Origin: Harmonia axyridis
Lineage: Eukaryota > Arthropoda > Insecta > Coleoptera > Coccinellidae
DNA: 64,000 bases
Reading direction: 5' to 3'
Assembly: GCF_914767665.1 (NCBI RefSeq)
Contig: NC_059501.1
Span: 51,088,798 to 51,152,797, forward strand
The notes beneath the pieces are model-generated. The model worked only from the letters and a program-made list of their open reading frames with translations, ran no database searches and had not been told where the DNA came from. Position numbers and translations under genes: made by a program. This document shows, in pieces, positions 51,801-55,987 of this stretch. How positions within the stretch are numbered: position 1 is the first letter of the stretch; each line of letters opens with the position of its first letter.

Positions 51801-54534
51801 ATAAAATTTCGATACGGGTTGTTCCTTAGTTGGAATTACAGAAGAAATTGAGAGAATTCTTGGTTAGTTTTAAGAAAAAAAGTTCTATAACTGCAAACGC
51901 TTTGTTTTCGAAATACGGGGTGTTTCTTGTAGTCACTTCTTATAATAACGTCCGAAAATTATAATTAATTTATTCATCACAGCTTACTAACTGGATCTTT
52001 TCAATAATTTGGGTTTTCTTGATTATTTCAAAATTGATAGAAATTTTTTTTCTCGAATTATTATCGAAAAACCGAGAAATTCATTTGTCATATTTTCAAA
52101 CAATATGTTGGTATGAACAGAATCAGCTGATTGACAAAACGAGTGGCAGAATATCTGGGCTTAGCGAATCCGAAACAATACACAGGCCTTTGTTCTGGCA
52201 GGAGAACACTTAGGTGTTCTACTGCCACAATGCTGGTGGCGATATACTAGCGGTGGTTGGCGGTCATCAGCTTTGGCCGAGACTTATGCAGATAATTCTA
52301 TGAAAAACATGACTGCCAACTCATCGAAAATTACATGTACCATTAAAAATAATGCTTCAATAAGAGAAAACCTTACGGGTATCATTTTTGAAAATACAAA
52401 AAACCAATTTTTAATAACTGCACTGTTACAAATGATAATTATTGCAATCAAAAGTAAATTCAACTGAAGTAACTTATTATATTTTTATATGTATTCAAAT
52501 GATTGATCAAAAACATTTTCTCTTAATGGAATCCTAAGCTTTTATGGAAATGATGATGTAGTAGAAAAAGTATACTACACTATTTGAGCTGTAAAACAAT
52601 TACGAATTTTTGTAGTCGTGCTTCTTACAACTCTTGTTATGTAATATACTATAACATACTTTATTCATTACTGAATTTTGCGCCCTTAAGAAAATCCAGA
52701 TTACGATTTATGTTGACGCGCTGTATTTCTGTTTCCTGAAGCATCCTACAGACTACATGATCTGGTAGGCCCAACCAAATTTGATGTTGTTCACAGATAG
52801 TATTGACCGACAGATCCTCTGAATACAATGTTTAATAAACTTCCAATTTTTTTTCAGAAAAAATTCGAATACATAATGAAAAAGAAACTCGTAAAAAGGA
52901 CCTGACGCGGCAGATTGCACTAAGGGCGAAATTTTTGGATCAACGGCAGAAGGAACTAGATGCACTAAATAGGGCTTTCGCTCATCTGAATGACCTCGAA
53001 TTGGCAAAGGAACAACAAACTGATACTGAGTCTAGAGTAAAAGCTAGACGAGAGATGTTTACATACAAAAAATACCTGGAAGAACTCAAACAAGCAAGAA
53101 AAGAAGAAGAGCGACAAATTCAGGAAATATTGATTGCCGATCAAAATGAAATATTGGGAAAACAGGACGAAGCAAAATGTAAGATTAAGGCTGCCAAAGA
53201 GAATCTTCGCAAAGTGAGTATATTCAATTCATTCATAGTACCCACTGAAATTATCAGTTTATTTTTCGAGTACCTTAAATTTCCAACTCGAGCATAATGA
53301 ATGACTTTTCACTATTGTGAATTTTTTCGGAACCCAGAAGAGTTGATTCAGGAAATTTCTAGAGAAATCAGATATACAATCGAACTCGAATTTTCATTGG
53401 TGTGACTGACAACATCACTTCATTAAAAATCAAATTAATTTTCAAACAAACTGAAAAACTTCTGGACATTTTATATCTGATGTTTCAGATGACTTTTATA
53501 TTTCGGATGAAGAATCCAATTGATAAATCGAGAAGAACATTAATGTATTATGAGTTATCTGCTTCCGGGCTCTTTTTATTCTAAAAGTAGGTATACATCA
53601 GAAAATCGACCTCGAAAAAATTGTAGATCTCTGATTTATCAAAGCTACATTTGCATAACAGAGCATTCATCCACAGTAATTGTAGGAGTCAGAAAACATT
53701 CCATTTAATATAATCAGAAATTCAGAAATAGATTTACAATTTCACTGAAAGAAAAATGAATAAAATATAATACAATAATAACTATGTTATACGATTATGC
53801 TGTAGATTCCGTAATTATCTTATAGATATCTACAGTCACATAGATAAAGATGAATAGCTTTTCAATTATAAATTAAAAAATGTTATACTATAAAAAAAGT
53901 ATATTTGAATCCAGTACAACAAAAAAATTACCTATTCGCCATTTATTCATTATCGATGAAAAGAACTAACTTTTTTAAAATAGTTTTTTTCATGAGCAGG
54001 TTTTGGGTCAATCAGTATTTTAATTTTTTTGCAGGAAGTCTACGCCATAAGAGCTAGACAACTCGAAGAAAAGAGGGAGAACAAAGAAAAAGAGAAAGCA
54101 GAAGAAAGGTGCGTTGCTGAGTTCATGAATAAAGTGATAGAAATGAATCACAACTTAGACCATGAAGCAGAAAAGATGAGAAAAGAAGAAGTGTTACAAT
54201 ATCGGGATGACTTATGTAAACAGATAGAATACAATAGAATACTGAAGGTAATTACCATTTTGAGATCAAAGTTTTTATACAAAACTATATTATTCTAAAA
54301 TCAAGAATTTTTACTTTTTTACTCATTGTTATATTATGTAATTATTTTCAGGAGAGGGAAGGTAAAGAACTTGAAAGAGAACAGAAAATGAGTGAACAAG
54401 AAGAACAGAGGTATCTCGACATAGTGAATAAGATGGTACAGGAAAAAATCGAGGGTGGTTCTAAACATCCCTTCAGAGAAGTTTTGGATGAATTTGAATG
54501 CTACTGCAGAGAACAGGGAGCTGCTTCTTGCTAA
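15738..54534 (+). CDS. CFAP53: Cilia- and flagella-associated protein 53 homologue (nine exons)
   Basis: Exons 15738-15845, 18119-18351, 24309-24485, 24540-24702, 34569-34655, 45413-45506, 52858-53213, 54035-54247 and 54352-54534 total 1,614 bp and join in frame at GT-AG introns to give 537 residues (vertebrate CFAP53 is a little over 500). The protein is almost wholly charged alpha-helical coiled coil. Family resemblance is in order: the block LLEMLSIEEKQFYYETV with KERAEKIKAKREAERLKVVEEKR (family LLALEE..YF.E...K....E.K..R), the REMFTYKKYLEELKQARKEE segment, and the C-terminal KHPFR (family IHPMR). CFAP53/CCDC11 is a microtubule inner protein and dynein-docking factor of motile axonemes; in insects expected in sperm and chordotonal cilia. 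The ATG has an in-frame TGA nine nt upstream (15729-15731). Identity is by remembered family sequence; trichoplein-type relatives are the alternative. Confidence 0.85.
16233..18005. mobile_element. TA-flanked inverted-repeat DNA transposon, decayed
   Basis: Ends CAGGGTGTC... and ...CACCCTG, each flanked by TATA, so a TA target duplication is likely. The arms (about 16233-16560 and 17720-18005) are inverted copies: the first reads AACTGTACATACTCTC, AATATTCCAGGACCGGACTC, and the second is its complement (GAGTCCGGTCCTAGAGTATT, GAGAGTATGTACAGTTA). It fills most of CFAP53 intron 1. The arms have drifted by many point changes and indels. Confidence 0.8.
16830..17060 (-). pseudogene. Tc1/mariner-like (IS630) transposase remnant
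   Basis: On the minus strand: VSWSSQSPHLNQFDYFLWGE then LKNVANAEHF, matching the catalytic-domain end (family W..RSPDLNP.DYFLWG.LK). The catalytic aspartate of the 'SPD' box reads as H here. It is the only coding trace inside the 16.2-18.0 kb element. Confidence 0.65.
18119..18351 (+). CDS. CFAP53: CFAP53-like gene, exon 2
   Basis: Acceptor TTTTTCAACAG, donor GTATGT at 18352. Encodes a helical segment with KETLDKMTKMYKSQAMADK and KADDALELRRQK-like ending; leaves two bases that complete a lysine codon with exon 3. Confidence 0.8.
19255..19440 (+). pseudogene. Second, inverted Tc1 transposase fragment
   Basis: Plus-strand copy of the middle of the same transposase (ALRQ-like start, TIRNRLREYDLRPRVAARGP, TPAHRRAHLDFAREHVHWEE), with a deletion just after the initiator region. 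It mirrors 19640-19990 and makes this element a palindrome. Confidence 0.7.
19457..19986 (-). pseudogene. Tc1-type transposase N-terminal half
   Basis: MQRETSNLTQEECAQAVVLR begins a paired-type helix-turn-helix region (GWTYTRIAERFGVSHTSVSR), then the GRPR hinge (RRPGQGRPRVTTAIQERYL), a second helix-turn-helix with TIRNRLREYDLR, and after a frameshift near 19573 the first catalytic box VLFTDESRFCLY. It stops soon after; the remaining D and E/D boxes are gone. It cannot encode an active enzyme. Confidence 0.85.
21120..21829 (+). repeat. Direct repeats of about 320 bp
   Basis: The landmark CAGTAGACAAA occurs at about 21124, 21450 and 21772, with the shared blocks GAACTCAATGAAACTTCTAC, GTTATCCAACACGAGGACCC, GAGGAGGGCCGAAGAACCTC and TTTTTTGCTCATAA in each unit. 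The third unit is cut at its GAACTCAATGAAA block by the palindrome and resumes after it (23852). The same unit is found at 35838, 40270, 40590 and inverted at 41140-41290. Confidence 0.85.
21830..23849. repeat. Near-perfect 2-kb palindrome (hairpin-forming inverted repeat)
   Basis: Starts GGACCCCGCACGTTTAGTAC and ends with its complement. The arms run about 960 bp each and are almost identical by eye; visible differences are a few point changes and a small indel (an extra CGTCATCTT in the right arm near 23475). The central non-paired spacer is about 100 bp around 22790-22890. The mirrored open frames inside (near 21821-22189 and 23490-23882) are by-products of the symmetry. It interrupts a 320-bp repeat unit. 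Confidence 0.85.
24309..24485 (+). CDS. CFAP53: CFAP53-like gene, exon 3
   Basis: Acceptor CTGTTCAG, donor GTAAAT at 24486. Carries the most family-typical block (LLEMLSIEEKQFYYETV). Separated from exon 4 by only 54 bp. Confidence 0.85.
24540..24702 (+). CDS. CFAP53: CFAP53-like gene, exon 4
   Basis: Acceptor TATCAACAG, donor GTAAAT at 24703. Encodes DQNELLRPALEKLHNIESKM and ends DVEGK in phase 0. The following intron is almost 10 kb and holds hAT, mariner and BEL elements. Confidence 0.85.
25624..26671 (+). mobile_element. Mariner element nested in the hAT element
   Basis: Short inverted ends GGTTTAG and CTAAACC are flanked by TA on both sides (25622-25623, 26672-26673). The 1.05-kb interior carries a deleted mariner transposase on the plus strand. 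Confidence 0.8.
25804..26430 (+). pseudogene. Mariner transposase, deleted and frameshifted
   Basis: Readable pieces in order: MDTSKKKIRYI, FLDKGENTSLAAKNVNSVYG, PDTIIANHVQFWFRRFRSGN, FDVKDAPIVENIDKIMNI, then fragments of the catalytic domain (LVTGDEK with a stop) and the C-terminal SAYLTQIGSF. The latter half, including the DD34D triad, is mostly deleted (about 600 bp present of a normal 1.0-1.05 kb). Inactive. Confidence 0.85.
27266..27444 (-). repeat. BEL element 3' LTR
   Basis: 179 bp, TGTTATTGTACGCTATAAAT ... AAACTGTAACA as read on plus. Compared with the 5' LTR it has several changes and lacks the nine bases AAAACTGTT-like insertion near the middle. Confidence 0.9.
27445..27461 (-). 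other. Polypurine tract of the BEL element
   Basis: On the minus strand a run of G's followed by AGAA directly abuts the 3' LTR, the expected site for plus-strand priming. Confidence 0.8.
27480..28985 (-). pseudogene. BEL/Pao integrase region
   Basis: Minus strand with stops and frameshifts. N-terminal zinc-binding approach LSPMLDSEGIVRINGRIG and FPIILDRKH (28985-28530); catalytic core with DYFGPIGRRHEKRYGVLFT, FADNGTNLKGAEREMKKALQ and the conserved IPPLTPHMGG.WER; then NSRPLVHVPIDAADGEAMTP, and the C-terminal SH3-like segment with LAVGDVVMIIDGDLPRKSRK. The order matches BEL integrases. Not translatable as one protein. Confidence 0.85.
29160..30472 (-). pseudogene. BEL/Pao reverse transcriptase and RNase H
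   Basis: Two open stretches in adjoining frames (30472-30053 and 30050-29160). First: WYLPHFGVVNPKKPGKVRLV, LDAASKVNGVSLN, DMFHRVYIREEDRKFQRFLW and MTVMIFGAASSLASAQF. Second: the catalytic YMDDYLD box, VLGLHWNPNEDCF, the BEL-typical SVFDPLGFLCHFTFKARILL, LHMFCDSSSKDHAAVSFR, and IPRSELQVAVLGPRL with FWTDSRAVISWLKSDPHK. A single frame change at about 30050 separates them, so this part is the best preserved. Confidence 0.9.
30765..31442 (-). pseudogene. BEL/Pao aspartic protease region
   Basis: YALFDEGSTITMTDKE (end of the 31442-31215 reading) is the catalytic 'ALLD.GS' turn, with E in place of the usual S/T/D after the aspartate. It is followed by the protease body (VRTVTDLNLPTQTISYEIF, LIDAQPKISIGQDNIHLIIT and SRTELGWVVHGN) at 31205-30765 after a stop. 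Confidence 0.8.
31282..31712 (-). pseudogene. BEL/Pao gag zinc-knuckle region
   Basis: ICFCCLRNNHQIKFCRKKKV and CNKDGCDKFHHSLLHP form two adjacent Cys/His knuckles (C-x2-C-x4-H-x4-C and C-x4-C-x3-H-x3/4-H) as in BEL gag proteins. Split across two frames. Confidence 0.8.
31813..32190 (-). pseudogene. BEL/Pao gag capsid-like segment
   Basis: Contains ENIARLQKCLRGKAKISVQA, IIETLEKRYGKSEFIINDLI and the downstream helix SLNCQRNFCNPHLLTELVSK, typical of the helical capsid part of BEL gags (family 'K...L...L.G.A...V..L'). The upstream gag part is disturbed around 32200-32760. Confidence 0.75.
32762..33340 (-). pseudogene. LINE C-terminal fragment inside the BEL gag region
   Basis: IWCILNRLRTGHGRCNSTLF, FKWHSIDSPLCECGVEETID and HLVNDCPIYKFHDGF form the terminal 'L.R.RTGHGRC...L.KW....SPLC.CG..E...H.V..CP' block of Jockey-type LINE polyproteins. 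It lies between the gag N-terminus (33379-33570) and the gag capsid segment, which suggests insertion of a LINE end into the BEL element, on the same strand. No flanking duplication was identified. Confidence 0.75.
33379..33570 (-). pseudogene. Probable BEL gag N-terminus
   Basis: A 63-residue reading starting MSVRRSNRKNLGVPPVRYGD, rich in R, E and P, placed just inside the 5' LTR and primer site where gag should start. Assignment is from position only. Confidence 0.45.
33649..33836 (-). repeat. BEL element 5' LTR
   Basis: 188 bp. Very similar to 27266-27444 but not identical (substitutions plus a 9-bp indel), so the insertion is not recent. The primer-binding region follows inside at about 33630-33648, reading TTTGGTCCTTCGAG on the minus strand. 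Confidence 0.9.
34070..34260. repeat. Fragment related to the 18.4-20.6 kb inverted-repeat element
   Basis: Shares CACCAAATTAATTCTCTCCA, AAATGTGCCATTTTTTA and ACAACGAATTTGGG with the right arm at 20480-20575. A solitary arm; no inverted partner found. Confidence 0.55.
34569..34655 (+). CDS. CFAP53: CFAP53-like gene, exon 5 (87 bp)
   Basis: Acceptor TTTCTTTTAG, donor GTATGG at 34656. Encodes 29 residues (VAREEQDSIKRGNDIRNMVN...). Isolated between two introns of about 10 kb each, yet the phase fits both neighbours. Confidence 0.8.
34656..35837. other. Intron 5 sequence without recognised features
   Basis: AT-rich; no coding domain. Around 35170-35530 there is repeat-like sequence (a GACAGGTCTCTTTATTGCAT stretch and later short A/T-rich text) that I could not assign to a family. 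Confidence 0.35.
35838..36075 (+). repeat. 320-bp repeat unit, left of the intact LINE
   Basis: Carries TTCCGAACTCAATGAAACTT, GTTATCCAACACGAGGACCC and TTTTTTGCTCATAACTTCTA as at 21120-21829. It stops at CTACAACTTTGTATTCACA, and the missing continuation (CAGACTTTTTCTTAAACCC) reappears at 40220 after the LINE. Confidence 0.75.
36226..37308 (+). CDS. LINE ORF1 with PHD-like zinc finger
   Basis: 360 residues. ORF1 proteins of this group bind the element RNA. Residues 14-56 hold C14-x2-C17, C27-x2-C30, H35-x2-C38 and C55-C56, an arrangement like a PHD finger (TCYKCNKEVKKFVTCSKC, KSYHPSC). A charged coiled coil follows (about 66-175). A C-terminal domain at about 270-357 (RVWLYVGHVGVNVEESHIEN, YKPENWPLGVVIRRFRFFRE) recalls the RNA-binding-like domain at the end of many LINE ORF1s. 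It overlaps ORF2 by 17 nt. The frame is open throughout. Confidence 0.85.
   Translation: MAPRINGNIAETTCYKCNKEVKKFVTCSKCSKSYHPSCILKIGGLYVRLEGQIVCCEDLTSKKCQCQDKDLEIQKLKIRLADLNGVLFEQSMSEMKTTENISECSNEDIPVIDPEIPSVRDDHRKEVKYLNRIIEEKSNMILELHDKIVVLKKYITLIENVNENKRMAPSLIVKENKHFSETDHESITESENISTKKSKLPAIKYKEIKHTKEKTTTMTETCPVEENTKIVHEAVKANMKAQSANERKERNRQIKKNIGVTGTCVDSSVFSAVPKRVWLYVGHVGVNVEESHIENHLKEKFPSKSFVIEKLPKRVTANTVSFKIGADLSLLDDIYKPENWPLGVVIRRFRFFRETNGGSC
37292..40066 (+). CDS. LINE ORF2: endonuclease and reverse transcriptase
   Basis: 924 residues, uninterrupted. Endonuclease (about 20-235): ITEHWM with E54, IIIAGDFNV with D151, DNIFTN and the HISDHKGQ box with D216/H217. Linker of about 200 residues. 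Reverse transcriptase (about 430-740): GFSVRLLKETIDYLV, NYRPISILPAISKVLE, HGFRKGRSTITAMI, CMDLSKAFDFVEH, GVPQGSVLGPILFALYIDD and the catalytic LFADDVSFL with D668/D669. C-terminal part ends HNTRFKDKYVPSL ... SLKLYNKLPDSL as in CR1-like elements. No RNase H domain is seen. All catalytic residues I can check are present, so this copy may be competent to move. Its ATG lies 17 nt before the end of ORF1, suggesting termination-reinitiation. Confidence 0.92.
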   Translation: MVEVADDVVLKTEKKNKLKTDAILNLNIQCLRNKLDLLDFVLCSVDYKLVCITEHWMSDDELKFLNIKNYKVASAYSRKNVQHGGTLILTRDDAETTQISEINQMTIEEHVEMCSVYRPPRGDFDLFLQKLDEALSYISSLFHRNIIIAGDFNVRFCEETGDKIKIQEILLSYGLHIIFSEPSRVTLTSANCIDNIFTNMDSASYVAQTIDYHISDHKGQKLEIPTENPSEKREYKTIRIINTDNTHLFREGLKDVDWSFMNGNCVRRQCKSFHDTVLNLFHRCFPEKKIIKKKNDRSNKIWENNEIIDLKNKVDATHTIFQVRRDEDSFKLYKEMKLKLKQLVTDTIKNRDMEFLNQSENKSRAIWKVINNRIKNTTRLPNTIGLSEEKFNCYFATIAERLNTQKTDPGSCETLLKNRKVNSMKSCFLLPTTKDEVMRTVSEFKNKPSKDIYGFSVRLLKETIDYLVDPLTHLMNACLEQGYFPDEWKLARVLPVHKKGEKNLHENYRPISILPAISKVLESLIKTRLLSFLEGSMLLSGQQHGFRKGRSTITAMIQMTEFIMDALDSTDEVMLTCMDLSKAFDFVEHQKLLSKLEYVGVRGPALGLIKSYLHDRYQIVDLDGKTSSKCRVTQGVPQGSVLGPILFALYIDDLVHNVVVDDVVLFADDVSFLNRDKVESSLQAKSKKSIDDAVGWFIKNSMSVKADKTKELVITTKRWNKDSISLLGLSINGNLGWDQHVNELSGKLSTALFAIRNIKNFLTEKEALIVYHAQFHGRMTYGIILCGASSEAGRIFLKQKKAIRIVAGEGQMTSCRPFFNKYGILTVPCCYIMECLLYVHGSGNRFQKHLSVHGHNTRFKDKYVPSLHRLEKTRNMHIYNSLKLYNKLPDSLTSLHYNAFKKKIKSLLKENVFYSMDEFLSHKF
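40220..40740 (+). repeat. 320-bp repeat units, right of the intact LINE
   Basis: The landmark AGTCCAGTAGACAAAG occurs at about 40273 and 40593, a period of about 320 bp. Each unit has GTGGGGTCTCCAGGAAAAAA, GTTATCCAACACGAGGA and TTTTTTGCTCATAACTTCTA. The second unit is cut short at about 40735. Confidence 0.8.
41140..41290 (-). repeat. Inverted 320-bp repeat unit
   Basis: Minus-strand copy of the same unit (complements of TTCCGAACTTAATGAAACTT, CTACAGGTTGTTTGGGGGTG and GAACCCCACC). With the units at 35838-36075 and 40220-40740 it suggests an element with inverted ends into which the LINE inserted. Confidence 0.6.
41385..41600 (-). pseudogene. LINE C-terminal tail remnant
   Basis: Minus strand: RDRWFVSNVRIQKDLKIPIL, a stop, then DLSVKAFNKAQIRKACYYNE and RPKMALPKEV. 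It resembles the tail of Jockey-type RT proteins ('PW.V.N..I..DL.I..V...I..'). Short and dead. Confidence 0.55.
41696..42606. mobile_element. TA-flanked inverted-repeat element A
   Basis: Begins CAGGGTGGGCAAATTTCGAT after TA and ends TTTTCCTACCCTG before TA. The arms are inverted but diverged (TGTTTTAGCACTAC against the complement of GTTTTAGAGCTAAAAC; TTATAAGCGGAAATTGGAAT against the complement of CCATTTTTCCAATTTTCACT). No coding sequence. It abuts element B with five bases between. Confidence 0.65.
42613..44017. mobile_element. TA-flanked palindromic element B
   Basis: Begins CAGGGTGGGCAAATAAGCGA and ends with its complement; TA on both sides (42611-42612, 44018-44019). Arms of about 640-690 bp pair closely (GCGGCTATATCTCAGGATCC; CATTTTTCTACTCGACGATA; GGAAGCAGCTGAATCAAATT). 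The centre is near 43320. No transposase. A rearranged half copy is at 8830-9770. Confidence 0.85.
44030..45412. other. Intron 5 sequence without recognised features
   Basis: AT-rich with only short open frames of no recognisable domain. No clear repeats or RNA genes seen. Confidence 0.4.
45413..45506 (+). CDS. CFAP53: CFAP53-like gene, exon 6
   Basis: Acceptor TTGATTTGCAG, donor GTAAGT at 45507. Encodes ELLMEEIEHVKREDFQEIQ and leaves one base (phase 1) that exon 7 completes. Confidence 0.8.
45540..46400 (-). pseudogene. LINE remnant: RNase H and C-terminal region (I-like)
   Basis: Minus strand: an RNase H start recalling 'TDGSK...G' (46400-46300), then RAALLALDSPLVKSKLVWEF and QVNLIWVSGHSTIPGNKTAD (46295-45975, the '.WVPGH.GI.GNE.AD.LA' box), the linker FEEPEPFCVFPDSH, and WEQKSKVAFWRTIHGQRQAK, SKQELRKLTGVHTGQYPVRY, LCRFCQEDTQTAKHLLCECE (45971-45700). 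Order and motifs are those of I/Loa/R1-type LINEs with an RNase H domain. Frameshifted, 5'-truncated. Confidence 0.8.
46401..47599. other. Unresolved region upstream of the HARBI1-type pseudogene
   Basis: No feature I can support. A plus-strand reading near 46743 (MMEDEIEQLLLIDLLDNVEQ) could be the start of a Harbinger transposase, but the following text has stops. The open frame at 46857-46507 (minus) has no recognisable domain. Confidence 0.3.
47600..48330 (+). pseudogene. PIF/Harbinger (HARBI1-type) transposase pseudogene
   Basis: Plus strand: FPGVIGSIDSTHIAIFPPKV (first catalytic D in GSID), VNRKIYHPINVQLICDYN then a stop, NALFPGSTNDSFIWNNSKVQ, NYYYLL, then across an intron (47947-48090, GT...AG, 144 bp) GDSGYPQRT (second D), a stop, MMIPLENEPLEGTPEYFYNK, and RSLIERCNGVLKMKFRCLLK (catalytic E in IERCNGVLK). 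These are the D-D-E boxes of Harbinger nucleases. At least two in-frame stops make this copy inactive. The intron phase is exact (TTATTAG then GAGAT gives LLGDSG). Confidence 0.85.
48690..49313 (-). pseudogene. Jockey-like LINE fragment (RT C-terminal)
   Basis: Minus strand: MNSLVTWTRKWKIKINEEKS, VKYLGFHSDTRLTWREHIKK, REIHWLLGRRSKLSLKN, then after a break LLYKTIIIPIWSYGIEIWGC, IIQRSQSKALQMMANAPWYV, a typical thumb of Jockey RTs (family 'W...W.IK.N..K...V.F', 'KYLG...D..LTW..HI', 'P.W.YG...WG'). 5'-truncated and broken. Confidence 0.85.
49545..49960 (-). pseudogene. Possible accessory (Myb/SANT- or zeste-like) Harbinger protein, C-terminal part
   Basis: Minus strand: upstream text recalls 'TGGGPP' (TEGPPLESELSKIEEDVVNI), then an acidic segment, then KKYYDEKIKLLKRIASVQEK and KAEAAERAASAKKRIANALA, a C-terminal coiled coil. 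This layout is common in the DNA-binding partner proteins of PIF/Harbinger elements. It lies about 1.3 kb from the HARBI1-type pseudogene on the opposite strand. The N-terminal DNA-binding domain is not visible, so this is tentative. Confidence 0.4.
50500..51930 (-). pseudogene. CR1-like LINE remnant (RT to C-terminus)
   Basis: Minus strand, heavily frameshifted: VFKNNESTSRSTCMSNYRAI and LSIISKVLE (RT 'NYRPIS.L..ISKVLE' box, about 51330-51440), GLVFIFHEHLTVYSS, DSIKFLDLHVASSLRWHCHI (51000-51060), and at the end MPCIHILNCLLFVHSKLPEL, FHDYNTRHNFTICIPIHKTS and YVRIKLFNHLPNRILE (50722-50507), matching the C-terminus of the intact LINE at 36-40 kb in kind (HNTR..., LKLYNKLP). A dead relative of that group. 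Confidence 0.75.
51960..52857. other. Intron 6 sequence without recognised features
   Basis: Short open frames only; no domain recognised. It precedes the acceptor of exon 7. Confidence 0.4.
52858..53213 (+). CDS. CFAP53: CFAP53-like gene, exon 7 (largest)
   Basis: Acceptor with a T-rich tract then TTTTCAG, donor GTGAGT at 53214. Encodes about 118 residues of coiled coil with KKDLTRQIALRAKFLDQRQK and REMFTYKKYLEELKQARKEE. The 356-bp length is exactly what the phases of exons 6 and 8 require. Confidence 0.85.
53214..54034. other. Intron 7 of the CFAP53-like gene
   Basis: AT-rich intron of 821 bp with no recognised repeat or coding feature. Confidence 0.5.
54035..54247 (+). CDS. CFAP53: CFAP53-like gene, exon 8
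   Basis: Acceptor TTTTTTTGCAG, donor GTAATT at 54248; 71 codons in phase 0, EVYAIRARQLEEKRENKEKE through CKQIEYNRILK. Confidence 0.85.
54352..54534 (+). CDS. CFAP53: CFAP53-like gene, terminal exon 9
   Basis: Acceptor ATTATTTTCAG. Encodes the final 60 residues with the family-like SKHPFREVLDEFECYCREQG and a TAA stop at 54532-54534. Confidence 0.85.
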   Translation, partial: EREGKELEREQKMSEQEEQRYLDIVNKMVQEKIEGGSKHPFREVLDEFECYCREQGAASC

Positions 54535-54535
54535 A

Positions 54536-54541
54536 AATAAA
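54536..54541 (+). promoter_or_regulatory. Poly(A) signal right after the CFAP53 stop
   Basis: AATAAA lies two bases after the stop codon, implying a very short 3' untranslated region if used. Confidence 0.5.
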
Positions 54542-54784
54542 TATATATGTCAAGAGTGTTTTTGAATGAAATTTCAACAATTAAAAAAGGAATGTATCTT
54601 GCATTGGATAAACAATCTAAACTGATTCCAATATTTTTTTATATTATTTTCAAGAATACACCTTGGACAATTAATTCCATCCAACTTAAATATCCTCAGT
54701 CCACATCATGAGTTATGAGATTATTCCAGATTCAAGCACATAACATGTATTATTAGAAATATTATTTTGAATGAATTCATATAC

Positions 54785-55451
54785 AGGGTATAGTGCATTG
54801 CGCTTCCATAGCTGCCGAACCAGACATCTTAGCAAATTCGTTCGAAAGCAGGCCCATTGTACTTTCATTTCTGCATCTTAGGAAAGTATTTTCTGATCAA
54901 TATATCTATACAGGGTGAGTCTTTGATTGAACATATATTTCAATCGAAGATTCTTGAGGTCAAAAGAAACACTTTTTTCCTTCATCATTTTTTCGATCGA
55001 TAAAAAAATTATGAATTTTCGGCTATATCTTGTAAATGGTTTTCTATTGAAGAAAATGATTTTTGGAGAAAAGCTTTTCCTTGATGTTATGATTCTTCTT
55101 TGAACACAAAAAGCCATCCTCATCTTCTAATTTCTTTGTTATAACCATTATATTTCATAAAAATAGGTAAACCCAACTCTCAAAATGTAAGTTGAACTTT
55201 TATAAATGAATATCCCAATAGATCCCAATGAATCTATTAGGTCTATATGCCGACGCTAAAGAAATTCGATGCTCGAATTCGTCGATGTCTAACTGCTATT
55301 CCTGTAGCATTCTATCTCTTTTCCATATTTTCTTAGATATGAATTGATCTCTAATATTGTCATTTAGCATTGCTACATCGATGAGCATCGATGTATCGAC
55401 TAATAAAATACTGAAGAAAATTAGCATATCACGTAATGAAATCTTTGAATT

Positions 55452-55514
<63 letters not shown>

Positions 55515-55640
55515 ATATATATATATATATATATCTGAGCCGAATTTAAGTTATATATCTTGTGAAGGAAAGGTTCAATGAGAAAATGAGAAACTAAACT
55601 TCAAAAAAATCGATTTTCAGCACCCTGTGTTAGGTAGAAA
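54785..55640. repeat. Transposon-derived sequence with 'TACAGGGTGAGTC' end
   Basis: CATATACAGGGTATAGTGC (54780) and CTATACAGGGTGAGTCTTTG (about 54907) are end motifs of insect non-autonomous elements, with a matching inverted CACCCTGT near 55622. No coding domain. The exact structure is unclear and includes the TA microsatellite. Confidence 0.45.
55453..55533. repeat. (TA)n microsatellite
   Basis: Almost pure TA dinucleotide run of about 80 bp, broken by a single C near 55513. Confidence 0.95.
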
Positions 55641-55987
55641 TGTAGAATTCAGTTATTTCAATTCTGAAATGTGGTTCAATTTGGTAGAGATTACATTTTG
55701 GTTGATAGAAAAAAGTAAAAAAAATTGAAATTATAAAAAAGACAGTGGACTGTATTTTTGTAAATTTTGAATGATTTCCCAGCACAAATGAATAGATAAA
55801 TGTACCCAATCAACGATAAGAATATTAATGTTACCTTTATCAGCAAGTTAAGTTGAGCTGGATCTTGGATGGTGACTCCGATGACCATGAACAGAGTGAT
55901 CGAGCTCGACAAACTATCACGGACACAAAGAATTCTGGTGATGATTGCTGTTGTAGTTAAAAGGGTAACACTTATCCTTGCGGTTTT

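Noticed and set aside
55453..55533. TA-rich tract as a promoter or origin
   Set aside because: A plain dinucleotide microsatellite with no adjoining gene start.
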